Shown here: piece after piece, positions 22,608 through 32,215 of the stretch | How the letters are laid out: each line of letters starts with the position of its first letter | Numbering within the stretch: the first letter of the stretch is position 1 | Assembly: GCF_008868005.1 (NCBI RefSeq) | Contig: NZ_WAAO01000001.1 | Span: forward strand, 868,001 to 932,000 | Direction of reading: 5' to 3' | Length of the DNA: 64,000 bases | Source of the DNA: Microbacterium algeriense | Lineage (GTDB): Bacteria; Actinomycetota; Actinomycetes; Actinomycetales; Microbacteriaceae | The notes under the pieces: model-generated | The model's database searches: none | What the model was told of the DNA's origin: nothing | The model's input: the letters and a program-made list of their open reading frames with translations, nothing else | Translations under genes and position numbers: made by a program

Positions 22608-23351
22608 CTACGCCCCGACAGCTCGCATGTAGTGTCCGTCCGTCGAGATCCCGGATGCGGCGACCGTGAACCGCACGACCTCGCTCAGGTAGCGGTCCTC
22701 CGACGCCTCGAAGATCCGGCCGTCCGCGTCGCGCGACGTCCGGGTGAGGCGCAGGATGGGCGTCCCGCGGGGGACGCGCAGCAACGCGGCGTCCTGCTCG
22801 TCGGCCGCCACCGCGTCGATCACGTGCTGCAGCGCCGCGATCGGATGCCCGACAGAGGCCAGGTGCTCCGTGATCGACACCTGGTCGAGATCGACATCGA
22901 ACAGGCGCCGCCCCGGGACCTCCGTATAGGAGAGGCGCTCGAGCATCGTCGGTCGGCCGTCGAGCAGCCGCAGCCGCACGACGCTGACGATCGTGTCATC
23001 CACGCCGACGCCTAGCGCCGCCGCCATGTCCCCGGCTCTGCGCAGACTCAGCTCCTGCGTCTGCGCACCGGGGGTGACGCCCAGCTCCCTCGCCCAGCGC
23101 GTGAACGGCACCGAGACGTCCACGGCCTGATTGGCCTTCCGCGAGACGACGCGCGCGGGGCGCCCCCGGGTCGTCTCGATCAGGCCCTCGCCGCGGAGAG
23201 CGGCCAGGGCGTTGCGGATCGGGCCGCGCGACGTGTGCCACCTCTCGGCCAGTTCGGCTTCCGTCGGCACGTCGTCACCAGGGCGCAGCGTGCCCGCAGC
23301 GATCTGCGCGCGGAGGTCCTCGGCGATCTGGGTGTACACAGCTTCAGCCAC
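22608..23351 (-). CDS. GntR-family regulator (PhnF/UTRA type) of the phosphonate cluster
   Basis: 247 residues. N-terminal winged helix (YTQIAEDLRAQIAAGTLRPGDDVPTEAEL, HTH with TSRGPIRNALAALRGEGLI) and a C-terminal UTRA ligand domain (LDGRPTMLERLSYTEVPG, then GTPILRLTRTSRDADGR). Divergent from phnD, as PhnF-type regulators usually are. The start is GTG at 23351; TAATGT six bases upstream suggests a leaderless mRNA, and a TAGGTACAT box overlaps it. The same box lies in front of phnD. It probably represses both and responds to a phosphonate or phosphate-related ligand. Confidence 0.9.
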   Translation of the reverse strand: MAEAVYTQIAEDLRAQIAAGTLRPGDDVPTEAELAERWHTSRGPIRNALAALRGEGLIETTRGRPARVVSRKANQAVDVSVPFTRWARELGVTPGAQTQELSLRRAGDMAAALGVGVDDTIVSVVRLRLLDGRPTMLERLSYTEVPGRRLFDVDLDQVSITEHLASVGHPIAALQHVIDAVAADEQDAALLRVPRGTPILRLTRTSRDADGRIFEASEDRYLSEVVRFTVAASGISTDGHYMRAVGA

Positions 23352-23352
23352 A

Positions 23353-23361
23353 TAGGTACAT
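23353..23361. promoter_or_regulatory. TAGGTACAT box 1 over the gntR promoter
   Basis: Overlaps the predicted leaderless -10 (TAATGT, minus strand, 23358-23363) of the GntR gene. An identical nine-base word is at 23450-23458. Confidence 0.6.
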
Positions 23362-23449
23362 TACTTGGTCACCGCGGCGGCCGTCGTCGCGTTCGAGGAG
23401 TGTTCATCCAGGCGAATGCTCGGTAAACGAGCCCTGAACTCTTTCGAGT

Positions 23450-23458
23450 TAGGTACAT
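23450..23458. promoter_or_regulatory. TAGGTACAT box 2 over the phnD promoter
   Basis: Lies 62 bases before the phnD ATG within TTAGGTACATAT, where TACATA could be the -10. With box 1 it suggests that one GntR repressor controls both divergent transcripts. Confidence 0.6.
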
Positions 23459-23520
23459 ATCTCGGGAGGACACCTGCGAGAGTCTTCCGTGGATCACCCC
23501 TCACACCCTGAAAGGTCCTC

Positions 23521-24450
23521 ATGAAGCTTCGCGCTCTCCCCGCCCTCGCCGGCGCGGCGATCCTCGCACTCGGTCTCGCCGCCTGTTCCGGCTCCGCCGA
23601 GGCCACCGGCACCCCCGGCTCCGACGACACGTCGTCCACCAGCGGGTTCGCGGTCGACGAGAACACCCTGGTCTTCGGTGTCGTGCCCGACTCGGTCGAC
23701 ACCGAGACGAACTACCAGCCGCTCATGGACTACATCGCCCAGCTCACGGGCAAGACCGTCGAGTACCACGAGTCGACGGACTACGCGGCCCTGATCGAGG
23801 CGGCCGTGGCCGGCAAGGTCGACGTCGCATCCTTCTCCGGCTTCACCTACGTGACCGCCACCAACAACGGCGCCCAGCTCACCCCGATCTCCTCGATCGT
23901 GACCGCCGAGGGCCAGGAGCCCGGCTACTACTCGCAGGCGATCGTCCCCGCCGGCAGCGACATCAAGAGCATCGAGGACTTCAAGGGCAAGAAGGTCTGC
24001 TTCGTCGACCCGTCCTCGACCTCCGGCTACCTCTTCCCGTCGTACAACCTGCTCAAGGCCGGCATCGACCCCAAGACCGACATCACCCCCGTGTTCGCGG
24101 GCAAGCACGACGTGAGCGTGCAGAAGGTCGGCGAGGGTGCGGAGTGCGAGGCCGGCTTCGCGGAGGACTCGGAGGTCGCGAAGTCCGACAAGGTGGAGGT
24201 CATCGACGAGACGATGGTGCCCGGTGCCCCGCTCGTGTACTCGTCGACGCTTCCCGACGACGTCTCGCAGAAGCTCATCGACGGCCTCTCCGAGATCACG
24301 ATCGACGACATCATCGCGGCCGGCATCGACAGCGCCGACACCGACGCCTTCCGCAGCGTGTTCTACGCCACGAAGCCCGTGGACGACGCGTACTACGACC
24401 TGATCCGCGACATCTGCAAGGAGACCGAAGCGGAGCAGTGCCAGGGCTGA
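23521..24450 (+). CDS. phnD: Phosphonate/phosphite ABC transporter substrate-binding lipoprotein
   Basis: 309 residues. Lipoprotein signal with lipobox LAAC (Cys about 22), then a disordered Ser/Thr/Gly linker. The binding domain has LVFGVVPDSVDTETNYQPLMDYI, VDVASFSGFTYV, GYYSQAIVPAGSDI and VCFVDPSSTSGYLFPSYNL, where the Ser/Thr cluster binds the phosphonate in PhnD/PtxB-type proteins. Captures substrate outside and delivers it to the fused permease. GAAAGG precedes the ATG. First gene of the cluster. Confidence 0.93.
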   Translation: MKLRALPALAGAAILALGLAACSGSAEATGTPGSDDTSSTSGFAVDENTLVFGVVPDSVDTETNYQPLMDYIAQLTGKTVEYHESTDYAALIEAAVAGKVDVASFSGFTYVTATNNGAQLTPISSIVTAEGQEPGYYSQAIVPAGSDIKSIEDFKGKKVCFVDPSSTSGYLFPSYNLLKAGIDPKTDITPVFAGKHDVSVQKVGEGAECEAGFAEDSEVAKSDKVEVIDETMVPGAPLVYSSTLPDDVSQKLIDGLSEITIDDIIAAGIDSADTDAFRSVFYATKPVDDAYYDLIRDICKETEAEQCQG

Positions 24451-24595
24451 CCCCGCCCGGCGCCCTTCGTCTCGTCGGCTCGTGAGCGAGCGGAGCGGGA
24501 CGGAGGGCGCTGCTCGCTCGGGAACCCGCCCCCGGAATCTGGGCGAACGCAGCGAGACGAACGACGCCCGCGACACCGATGACAAGGAAGAAGAC
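24451..24595. other. phnD-phnC spacer with inverted repeats
   Basis: TTCGTCTCG (24465-24473) pairs with CGAGACGAA (24553-24561), and the middle has GCTCGTGAGCGAGC-type palindromes. Such hairpins after a binding-protein gene often stabilise its mRNA and lower expression of the permease genes; that role is inferred. Confidence 0.5.
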
Positions 24596-25422
<827 letters not shown>

Positions 25423-25426
<4 letters not shown>

Positions 25427-27348
25427 CGTCGCTCGACGCTTCGACAGGCTCAGCGACCCACTCGGGGGGTGGCTCAGCGACCCACTCGGGGGGTGGCTCA
25501 GCGACCCAGGGTGGTGGCGCTTCGACAGGCTCAGCGACCCACTCGGGGGGTGGCTCAGTGACCCAGGGGGGTGGCGCTTCGACAGGCTCAGCGACCCATC
25601 CGGGGGGTGGCTCAGCGACCCAGGGTGGTGGCTCAGCGAGCAAGCCGGGTGGGGGCGGCGCGGGCGTTGCGGAGCGCGCGCCGAAGCGACCGGTGTCGCC
25701 CGAGCGCATCGCGGCCTCGCTCACGCTGGTGGCGCTCGTCGTGCTCGGCATCCTCGCGGTGCGCGACGTCGACATCTCCATCCCGGCGATGGTGCAGAGC
25801 TGGGGCAACGCGGAGAACTTCATGGCGCGCGTGGGGGGACTGTCGTTCCCCGAGCCGGGCGACCTCGTCTGGCTGATCGCGCTCACCGTCGGGCTCGTCC
25901 TCGTCGGCACGCTGCTCGCGGCGGTGCTGTCGGTGCCGATCGCCTACCTCGCCGCGTCCAACACGACACCGGGGAACGGCTGGCGGGCCGCGGCGCGGTT
26001 CATCGGCGTCCTCACCCGTGCGCTGCCCGACGTCGTCCTCGCGATGGCCTTCGTGCTGATGTTCTCGCTCGGCACGCTGCCGGGCATCCTCGCCATCGGC
26101 ATCCACTCGATCGGAATGATCTCGAAGATGTTCGCCGACGCGATCGAGCAGATCGACGAAGGGCCGCGCCTCGCCATCCGAGCCGCCGGAGGATCGAGGA
26201 TGCAGGAGTTCGCGTCCGGCATCCTCCCGCAGGTGCTCCCCAGCTGGGTGGCCACCGTGCTGCACCGCAACGACATCAACCTGCGCGGCAGCGTCGTGCT
26301 CGGCTACGTCGGTGTCGCCGGTCTCGGTCTCGAGATGTCGTACGCGTTCAAGGCGCTCAACTACGGCAAGGGCCTCGGGATCGCCCTCGTCATCTTCATC
26401 CTCTGCATCGTGATGGAGATCGTCTCCAGCATGGTGCGCGGCGCGATGCTCGGCGAGCAGCAGCAGACCCGCTCGTGGATCGATCGCCTCCTGCATCCGC
26501 GCCTCGGCGCGCGCACCGCCCCGACGTCGACCGCGCGTCCCGCGTGGGCGTCCAGCCCACGGACGGCGGTGCGTCGCCCCTGGACCGGGCAGCGCGTGCG
26601 CCACACGATCGCCGGTGTCATCGCCGTGCTCGTGGTGATCGGCAGCGTCGTCGTCAGCCAGATCAACTGGATGGACCTCTTCACGTTCTGGGCCAAGCTG
26701 CCCGAGGTCGCCGCGCGGTTCTGGCCGCCGTCGTTCGGGAACTACGACGCGAGTGCCATGGTCGAGGCGATGCGCGAGACGGTCGCGATCGCGCTCGCCG
26801 CCACCGTGCTCACGCTGCTCCCTTCGCTCCTGCTCGGATCCCTCGCCGCCCGCAACGTCGCTCCGAGCTCGGGAGCCCGTGGCACAGCGCGGCTGCTGCT
26901 CGTCGGCATCCGCGGCATCCCGGAGCTGATCCTCGCGATCGTGCTCGTCGTCATCACCGGGCTCGGCGCCCAGGCGGGCGTGATCGCGCTCGCGATCGGC
27001 GGCATCGGGCTGCTCGGCAAGCTCATCGCCGACTCGTTCGAAGAGGTGGACCGCGGACCGGAACGGGCCCTCCGCGCGGTCGGCGCGACCCGGCTGCAGA
27101 CCTACACGGCCGCCACGGTGCCGCAGGGGATGCAGGCGCTGATCGGGCACAGCTTCTACATGCTGGACACGAACATCCGCGCGGCGACGATCCTCGGCAT
27201 CGTCGGCGGAGGCGGCGTCGGGTACTACCTGCTCAACGCCAGCCAGGGCTCGCGCTACGAGACCGTGACGGCGATCGTGTTGATGATCCTCGCCACCGTG
27301 CTCGTGGTCGAAGGACTCGCGATGTGGATGCGGAAGGTGTTCCGATGA
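25423..27348 (+). CDS. phnE: Fused double PhnE permease with repeat-encoded N-terminus
   Basis: 641 residues holding two PhnE domains that are separate proteins in many bacteria. Domain 1 (about 105-350) has the coupling segment GGSRMQEFASGILPQVLPSW; domain 2 (about 390-640) has GATRLQTYTAATVPQGMQ. Each has about six helices. The first 80 residues are THSGGGSATQGGG-type, encoded by the repeat array at 25439-25637, and are followed by KRPVSPERI, where ordinary permeases begin. The ATG overlaps the phnC stop, so the repeat part must be translated unless an internal start is used. The tail would lie in the cytoplasm. Confidence 0.9.
25439..25637. repeat. Repeat array encoding the PhnE N-terminal extension
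   Basis: Three copies of the family core (here CTTCGACAGGCTCAG, at 25439, 25520 and 25577) with intervening GGGGGTGGCTCAGCGACCCA units. Translated as STGSATHSGGG/STGSATQGGG with no stop. Confidence 0.95.
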
Positions 27349-28481
27349 CCGGTCCTGTCGACACGGCCGATGTGGTCGTGGTGGGCTCCGGCATCGTCGG
27401 ACTCGGCGCGGCCTACGCGGCCGTCCGTCGCGGGCTGCGCGTGATCGTCGTCGATCGCACGGACGCTCCGGTGGGCGCGACGATCCGCAACTTCGGCCAC
27501 CTGTGCATCGGAGCGCAGGGCGGGGAGGCACGACGCTACGCCGATCTCTCGCGCGACCTGTGGCTGCGGCTCTCGCGCGACGCGGGATTCTGGCTCCGGG
27601 AGTCGGGCACCCTGGTCGCCGCGCGCCATGACGACGAGCTCGCGGTGCTGGAGGCCGCCGCCCACGAGGGCGGGATCCGGATGCTGGACGCCGCCGAGCT
27701 GCTCCGCCTGGCGCCGCTGCGCGCCGGGGGCCTGGTCGGCGGGGCGCACATCGAGAGCGACCTGCAGACCGATCCGCGCACCGCCGCCACCGCGATCGTC
27801 CGACACCTCACGGCGCTGGGCGTCGAGTTCCGCTTCCGCACCGCCGTCACCGCGGTGGGAGCCGGCCGGGTCGAGACGACCCGCGGATCGATCGACGGCG
27901 GAGAGGTCGTGGTCGCCGTCAATCACGACATCGACCAGCTTCTGCCCGACGTCGCCGAGCGACACGGCATCGCCCGCTGCGCGCTGGACATGGTGCGCGC
28001 CGCGGTGTCGTTCCCGCAGCCGCTCGCCGCGCCGCTGCTCACCGGCTGGTCCCTCGTGCGCTACGGGCGCTTCGCCGGTTCGGCCGAAGCCTCGGCGCTC
28101 CGCGAGCGCCTGCACACCGAGCGCCCGGACCTCGCCGCCCTCGACCTCAACCAGATGTACACGCAGCTCCCCGACGGCACGCTCATCATCGGGGACTCCC
28201 ATGCGACCTCGGCCGCACCGGCACCGTTCCAGCCCGAGGCGGCCTTCGCCGCGTTCCTCGCCGAGGCGGAGGCGCTGTTCGACGCGCCGCCGCCGCGGGT
28301 GATCGAGCGCTGGCAGGGCGTCTACGCCAAGGGGCCGCAGGAGTTCCTGATCGAGCGTGGCGACGACGGCGTGCTCGTGCTCGCCGCGACGACCGGCATC
28401 GGGATGACGACGGGTCTGGGTCTGGCCGAAGACAATCTCACCGCCGCCTTCGGGTGGGCAGCAATGGAAGGAACACCATGA
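27345..28481 (+). CDS. FAD-dependent oxidoreductase of phosphonate catabolism (HpnW/TIGR03364 type)
   Basis: 378 residues. N-terminal Rossmann dinucleotide motif VVVVGSGIVGLGAAYAA, followed by NFGHLCIGAQGG and an amine-oxidase/DAAO-like fold; late GVYAKGPQEFLIE and TTGIGMTTGLGLAEDN bind FAD. ATGA overlap with phnE. This type is found next to the phosphonatase-like HAD and HpnZ dehydrogenase seen here. I expect oxidative deamination of a 2-aminoethylphosphonate-type substrate (possibly N-methylated) to phosphonoacetaldehyde, replacing the PhnW transaminase, which is absent from this cluster. The reaction is inferred. Confidence 0.85.
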   Translation: MTGPVDTADVVVVGSGIVGLGAAYAAVRRGLRVIVVDRTDAPVGATIRNFGHLCIGAQGGEARRYADLSRDLWLRLSRDAGFWLRESGTLVAARHDDELAVLEAAAHEGGIRMLDAAELLRLAPLRAGGLVGGAHIESDLQTDPRTAATAIVRHLTALGVEFRFRTAVTAVGAGRVETTRGSIDGGEVVVAVNHDIDQLLPDVAERHGIARCALDMVRAAVSFPQPLAAPLLTGWSLVRYGRFAGSAEASALRERLHTERPDLAALDLNQMYTQLPDGTLIIGDSHATSAAPAPFQPEAAFAAFLAEAEALFDAPPPRVIERWQGVYAKGPQEFLIERGDDGVLVLAATTGIGMTTGLGLAEDNLTAAFGWAAMEGTP

Positions 28482-29185
28482 CCACTTCTCTCGAACTCGT
28501 CGTGCTCGACATGGCAGGGACGACCGTCCGCGATGACGGCGTCGTGGAACAGGCGTTCCAGCGGGCGGCCGAGCGCACCGGCGTCGCGGACCGGATGCCG
28601 TGGGACGAAGCGCTCGACTACGTGCGCGTGACCATGGGGCAGTCGAAGATCGACGTCTTCACGCACCTCGCGGGAGGAGACCGCGAGGCGGCGGCCCGCG
28701 CGACCGCCGCATTCGAGGATGCGTACGCCGAGATCGTGGCCGAGCAGGGCGTCTCGGAGATCCCCGGCGCGGCCGACGCGATCCAGGGACTCAAGGACGC
28801 GGGCCTCGCGGTGGTGCTCACGACCGGGTTCGCCCCGGTGACGCGGGATGCGCTGATCGCCGGCCTCGGCTGGGAGGAGCTCATCGACCTCGCGCTGTCG
28901 CCCGTGGACGCGGGGCGCGGTCGCCCGGCGCCCGACCTCGTGCTCACCGCGCTGCTGCGCACGCGGACGTCGTCGGTCGCCGCGGTGGCCGTCGCGGGAG
29001 ACACCGTCAGCGACGTCGAGTCGGGGCGCCGGGCCGGTGCCGGGTTCGTCGCCGGTGTGCTCACGGGTGCGCACGGCAGGGCAGCGCTGAGCACGGCAGG
29101 CGCTCACGCGGTGCTCGGCGACGTCACCGCGCTGCGCGGTGCGCTCGCCCAGCGTGCGCTCCTCCCGCTCGTCGCGGCCTCCTGA
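28478..29185 (+). CDS. Phosphonatase-like HAD hydrolase (TIGR03351 type)
   Basis: 235 residues. HAD motif I is LDMAGTTVRDDG (Asp11 nucleophile, with Ala at the +2 position as in PhnX rather than the usual Asp), motif II TTGF, and late AVAGDTVSDVESGRRAG. The cap has TMGQSKIDVF; its Lys57 aligns by eye with the Schiff-base Lys of true phosphonatase (GLxKIDH), supporting C-P cleavage of phosphonoacetaldehyde to acetaldehyde and phosphate. GGAAGG precedes the ATG, which overlaps the oxidoreductase stop. Confidence 0.88.
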   Translation: MTTSLELVVLDMAGTTVRDDGVVEQAFQRAAERTGVADRMPWDEALDYVRVTMGQSKIDVFTHLAGGDREAAARATAAFEDAYAEIVAEQGVSEIPGAADAIQGLKDAGLAVVLTTGFAPVTRDALIAGLGWEELIDLALSPVDAGRGRPAPDLVLTALLRTRTSSVAAVAVAGDTVSDVESGRRAGAGFVAGVLTGAHGRAALSTAGAHAVLGDVTALRGALAQRALLPLVAAS

Positions 29186-29196
29186 GGACGCGGCCC

Positions 29197-30285
29197 ATGG
29201 GAACGGTCCTGATCCGCCCGCCCGGTCACCGGAGGGACGTCGCGCTGCGCCCTTCGGCGACTGCGATGGTGTGGATCGGCGAGGGCCATCCGCACGAGAC
29301 CATCGCGGTGCCCGGCGTCTCTCTCGCCGACGGCGACGTGCTGGTCGCTGTCGAGATGTCCACCATCTGCGGATCCGACGTCCACACCGTGCAGGGACGC
29401 CGCACCGCGCCCGTCCCGCTCGTCCTGGGACACGAGAGCGTCGGCCGGGTGATCGCGACCGGCGACGCCGGGGCGTGTGCCGTCGACGGCTCCCCGCTGC
29501 GGATCGGCGACCGCGTGGTGTGGTCGGTGACGATCTCGTGCCGGGCGTGCGACCGCTGTCTCCAGGGCATGCCGCAGAAGTGCCGCACCCTGGGCAAGTA
29601 CGGCCACGATCGCGTCGGCGCGCACGGCGACCTCACGGGCGCCTTCGGCAGCCATGTGCAGCTGCGCGAGGGCACCGCGATCGTGCGCGTCCCCGAGGCG
29701 CTGCCCGCGGCCGTGCTCGCGCCGGCCTCGTGCGCCACGGCGACCGCGTGGGCGGCCGTGGCGCGGGCCGCGCGCGACCGCGACCTCGACGGCGCCGCCG
29801 TGCGCATCCACGGGGCGGGGCTGGTGGGACTGTCCGCCGCGGCCATCGCAGCCGAGCAGGGAGCGACCGTCGAGGTGCTCGACCCCGACCGCGAGAGGCG
29901 CGCGCTCGCCGCGCGCTTCGGAGCCGGCGCCCTCGACCGCGATCCCGATGTCGTCATCGAGGCCTCCGGGCACGCGGTCGGTGACGCGTTGGCCGGCGTG
30001 GCCGTCGGGGGCACGGTCGTCCTCGTGGGCAGCGTCTTCCCGGCCGACCCGGTCCCGTTCGACGCCGAGAGCATCGTGCGGCGACTGGTGACGGTCACCG
30101 GCGTCCACAACTACACGGGCGCCGAACTCGCCGAGGCCGTCGCGTTCCTCAGCGGCCGCGGTCGGGCCTACCCGTTCGCGGACGCGGTCGGATCGGTGCG
30201 CTCACTGCTCGACATCGATGCCGCGCTGGTCGAAGCGGCAGCGCCCGGGGCGCCGCTGCGGGTCGGACTGGTCCCCGGTCACTGA
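29197..30285 (+). CDS. Zinc-dependent alcohol dehydrogenase of phosphonate catabolism (HpnZ/TIGR03366 type)
   Basis: 362 residues. Catalytic zinc region STICGSDVHTVQGRR and GHESVGRV; structural zinc cysteines in SCRACDRCLQGMPQKC; cofactor fold HGAGLVGLSAAAIA. MDR-family enzyme converting an alcohol and aldehyde with NAD(P). In this cluster it may handle the aldehyde released by the HAD enzyme, which is inferred. The start codon lies 11 bases after the HAD stop. The 3' end overlaps the convergent cinA end by seven bases. Confidence 0.87.
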   Translation: MGTVLIRPPGHRRDVALRPSATAMVWIGEGHPHETIAVPGVSLADGDVLVAVEMSTICGSDVHTVQGRRTAPVPLVLGHESVGRVIATGDAGACAVDGSPLRIGDRVVWSVTISCRACDRCLQGMPQKCRTLGKYGHDRVGAHGDLTGAFGSHVQLREGTAIVRVPEALPAAVLAPASCATATAWAAVARAARDRDLDGAAVRIHGAGLVGLSAAAIAAEQGATVEVLDPDRERRALAARFGAGALDRDPDVVIEASGHAVGDALAGVAVGGTVVLVGSVFPADPVPFDAESIVRRLVTVTGVHNYTGAELAEAVAFLSGRGRAYPFADAVGSVRSLLDIDAALVEAAAPGAPLRVGLVPGH

Positions 30286-30806
30286 GACGCTGAGTCCTCC
30301 GACTGCTCCGCTCCGCGGCGCGGTCCCGCCGGACGCAGCCCCTCCGCGTGGAAGGCGAGCAGTCGGACGGCCGCCTCGACGCTCGCGTCCAGTACCTCCT
30401 CCGGGCCTCCGGTGAGCGCCAGCCGACGGTGCCCGGCGCCCTCGGCCGTCGCCCAGCCGAGGTACACCGTCCCCGGGGGATGACCGCCCTGCGGGTCGGG
30501 ACCGCCGACGCCCGTGGTGGACACGGCGATGTCGGCGTCGAACAGCCGCAGGGCGCCGGTGGCGAGCTGCTCGGCGCACTCCGCAGAGGTGGGATCGGTG
30601 CCCGGCGTCAGGCCGAGGACGCGCTCCTTCACCTCGGTGAAGTAGGCGACGATCCCTCCGGCGAACCACTCGGAGGCGTTCTCCCCCGCGCCGACCGTGC
30701 TCGCGAGGCCTCCGGAGGTCAGCGATTCCGCCACGCACATGCGCAGTCCGCGATCGCGGGCGAGTTCGCTCAGGCGCTCGAGGTCGGTGTCTTCGCTCGC
30801 GCTCAC
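30279..30806 (-). CDS. cinA: CinA C-terminal-domain protein (NMN deamidase type)
   Basis: 175 residues, a stand-alone CinA/PncC domain: MCVAESLTSGGLAS (catalytic Ser region), VAYFTEVKERVLGL and VSTTGVGGPDPQGG. Such enzymes hydrolyse nicotinamide mononucleotide to nicotinate mononucleotide in NAD recycling. The C-terminal 20 residues are polar and overlap the convergent dehydrogenase gene. GTG start overlaps the stop of the CBS gene (GTGA), so they are co-translated. Confidence 0.9.
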   Translation of the reverse strand: MSASEDTDLERLSELARDRGLRMCVAESLTSGGLASTVGAGENASEWFAGGIVAYFTEVKERVLGLTPGTDPTSAECAEQLATGALRLFDADIAVSTTGVGGPDPQGGHPPGTVYLGWATAEGAGHRRLALTGGPEEVLDASVEAAVRLLAFHAEGLRPAGPRRGAEQSEDSASQ

Positions 30807-31216
30807 TTGGAGATCTCCTCCACGGTCTTCCCTGTCGTCGCCGCGGACAGCGAGCGGGCGATGTCGGCCTGGCTGATGATGCCGACGAGTCGGTGGTCGG
30901 CGATGACGGGGAGCCGGCGCACCTGGTTCTCCTGCATCAGGCCGAGCGCGACCCGCACGTCATCGTCGGCGCCGACCGTGATGGGGGTTCCCTGCGCCAG
31001 CGCCGAGGTGGGGGTGGTCTCCGGGTCCAGCCCTCGGGCGATCGCGTTCACCACGATGTCGCGGTCGGTGAGCATGCCCTTGAGCCTGCTGTCCTCGCCG
31101 CAGATGGGCAGGGCGCCGACGTCCAGGTCCGCCATGAGCGACGCCGCGATGCTCAGGGAGTCGTTCACCCCGATGCACCGAGGACTCGTGGTCATGATGT
31201 CGCGCGTCGTTGTCAT
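30803..31216 (-). CDS. CBS-domain pair protein
   Basis: 137 residues, two CBS motifs only: TTSPRCIGVNDSLSIAASLMADLDVGALPI (about 9-38) with LTDRDIVVNAIARG, and TPITVGADDDVRVALGLMQENQVRRLPVI with GIISQADIARSL. Such proteins bind adenine nucleotides and are often dormancy/stress induced in actinobacteria (Hrp1-like). It heads the cinA pair and is divergent from small membrane genes; its upstream spacer holds two copies of the GGGRTTGAC motif. Confidence 0.9.
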   Translation of the reverse strand: MTTTRDIMTTSPRCIGVNDSLSIAASLMADLDVGALPICGEDSRLKGMLTDRDIVVNAIARGLDPETTPTSALAQGTPITVGADDDVRVALGLMQENQVRRLPVIADHRLVGIISQADIARSLSAATTGKTVEEISK

Positions 31217-31293
31217 CGTCTTCCCCTGTCGTCCCTGCTCTCGTGCGCGGTGTCGTGGGACGACGATATTCGCCGCTCCGGGCGGCGAGCAGG

Positions 31294-31322
31294 GGGATTG
31301 ACAAACCCTGCCGTCAAGCCCC
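31294..31322. promoter_or_regulatory. Divergent pair of GGGRTTGAC-type motifs
   Basis: GGGATTGAC on plus (31294-31302) and GGGGCTTGAC on minus (31313-31322), between the CBS gene and the small membrane genes. The same divergent pair arrangement appears at 35383-35430. Confidence 0.45.
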
Positions 31323-31424
31323 TCGCGGCTCGTCTGCGTTCGCACCATGATCCTGAGCGGATGGACGCCGCGAGCACCCGGAGGTCGGGCGCGCTCGGTC
31401 GCACGGGACAGGAGGGAGACGGTC

Positions 31425-31535
31425 ATGGCACAAGGGGGAGAGACCGCGGGAATGCGGGTCATGTTCTGGGTCTGGGCGGGGATCCTCGCGGTCGGCCTCG
31501 CCGTCATGATCGCGATCCCCCTCCTGGGACGCTGA
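31425..31535 (+). CDS. Single-helix small membrane protein
   Basis: 36 residues, MAQGGETAGMRV followed by one hydrophobic helix (about 13-33) and GR. GAGGGAG stands six bases before the ATG at 31425, which justifies this start over longer ones. It ends two bases before the DUF6766 gene, so both are co-transcribed. No family recognised. Confidence 0.65.
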   Translation: MAQGGETAGMRVMFWVWAGILAVGLAVMIAIPLLGR

Positions 31536-31537
31536 TC

Positions 31538-32215
31538 ATGCGCGATCGCATCCGCGACAACGGACTCAGCCTGTTCTTCCTGGCGATCTTCGTGCTGGCC
31601 CTGGTCGGCCAGTCGATCGCCGGCTACCAGATGAACAACGAGGAACTCCTCGATCACGGGCGCCCGCCGATCGATTTCTGGTCGTTCGTCTGGTCATCCG
31701 ATTTCCTGGTGGATGTGGCGGAGAACTGGCAGTCGGAGTTCCTGCAGTTCTTCCTGTTCATCGCCGCGACCATCTGGTTCATCCAGCGGGGCTCCCCGGA
31801 GTCGAAGAAGCCGGGGGATGAGGGACCGGGCAGCGACGCCGACCAGCTCGTCGGCCGTCACGCTCGTCCGGACTCCCCGCTGTGGGCGCGCATCGGAGGA
31901 TGGCGGAGCGCCCTCTACGGCAACTCGCTCCTGATCGTGATGGGCACGGTGTTCCTGCTGTCGTGGCTCGCGCAGTCGCTCGGCGGCCTCGTCGTCATGA
32001 ACGAGGAGAACGCGATGCACGCCGCACCCGCTCTCACCTGGCTCGAGTACATCGGCTCAGCCGACTTCTGGAACCGCACACTGCAGAACTGGCAGTCCGA
32101 GTTCCTCGCGGTCGGCACGATGGTCGCCTTCTCCATCTACCTCCGCCAGCGCGGCTCATCCGAGTCGAAACCGGTGGGCGCGCCCCATCACGAATCGTCG
32201 GTCGAATCCGACTGA
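31538..32215 (+). CDS. DUF6766-type membrane protein, internally duplicated
   Basis: 225 residues, about four membrane helices in two similar halves. The first half has SFVWSSDFLVDVAENWQSEFLQFFLF (about 49-74), the second EYIGSADFWNRTLQNWQSEFLAVGTM (about 172-197), a clear repeat of (S)DF...NWQSEFL. Each half begins with a hydrophobic helix followed by GYQMNNEE or VVMNEENA. Function unknown. The end overlaps the convergent FHA gene by 28 bases. Confidence 0.8.
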   Translation: MRDRIRDNGLSLFFLAIFVLALVGQSIAGYQMNNEELLDHGRPPIDFWSFVWSSDFLVDVAENWQSEFLQFFLFIAATIWFIQRGSPESKKPGDEGPGSDADQLVGRHARPDSPLWARIGGWRSALYGNSLLIVMGTVFLLSWLAQSLGGLVVMNEENAMHAAPALTWLEYIGSADFWNRTLQNWQSEFLAVGTMVAFSIYLRQRGSSESKPVGAPHHESSVESD

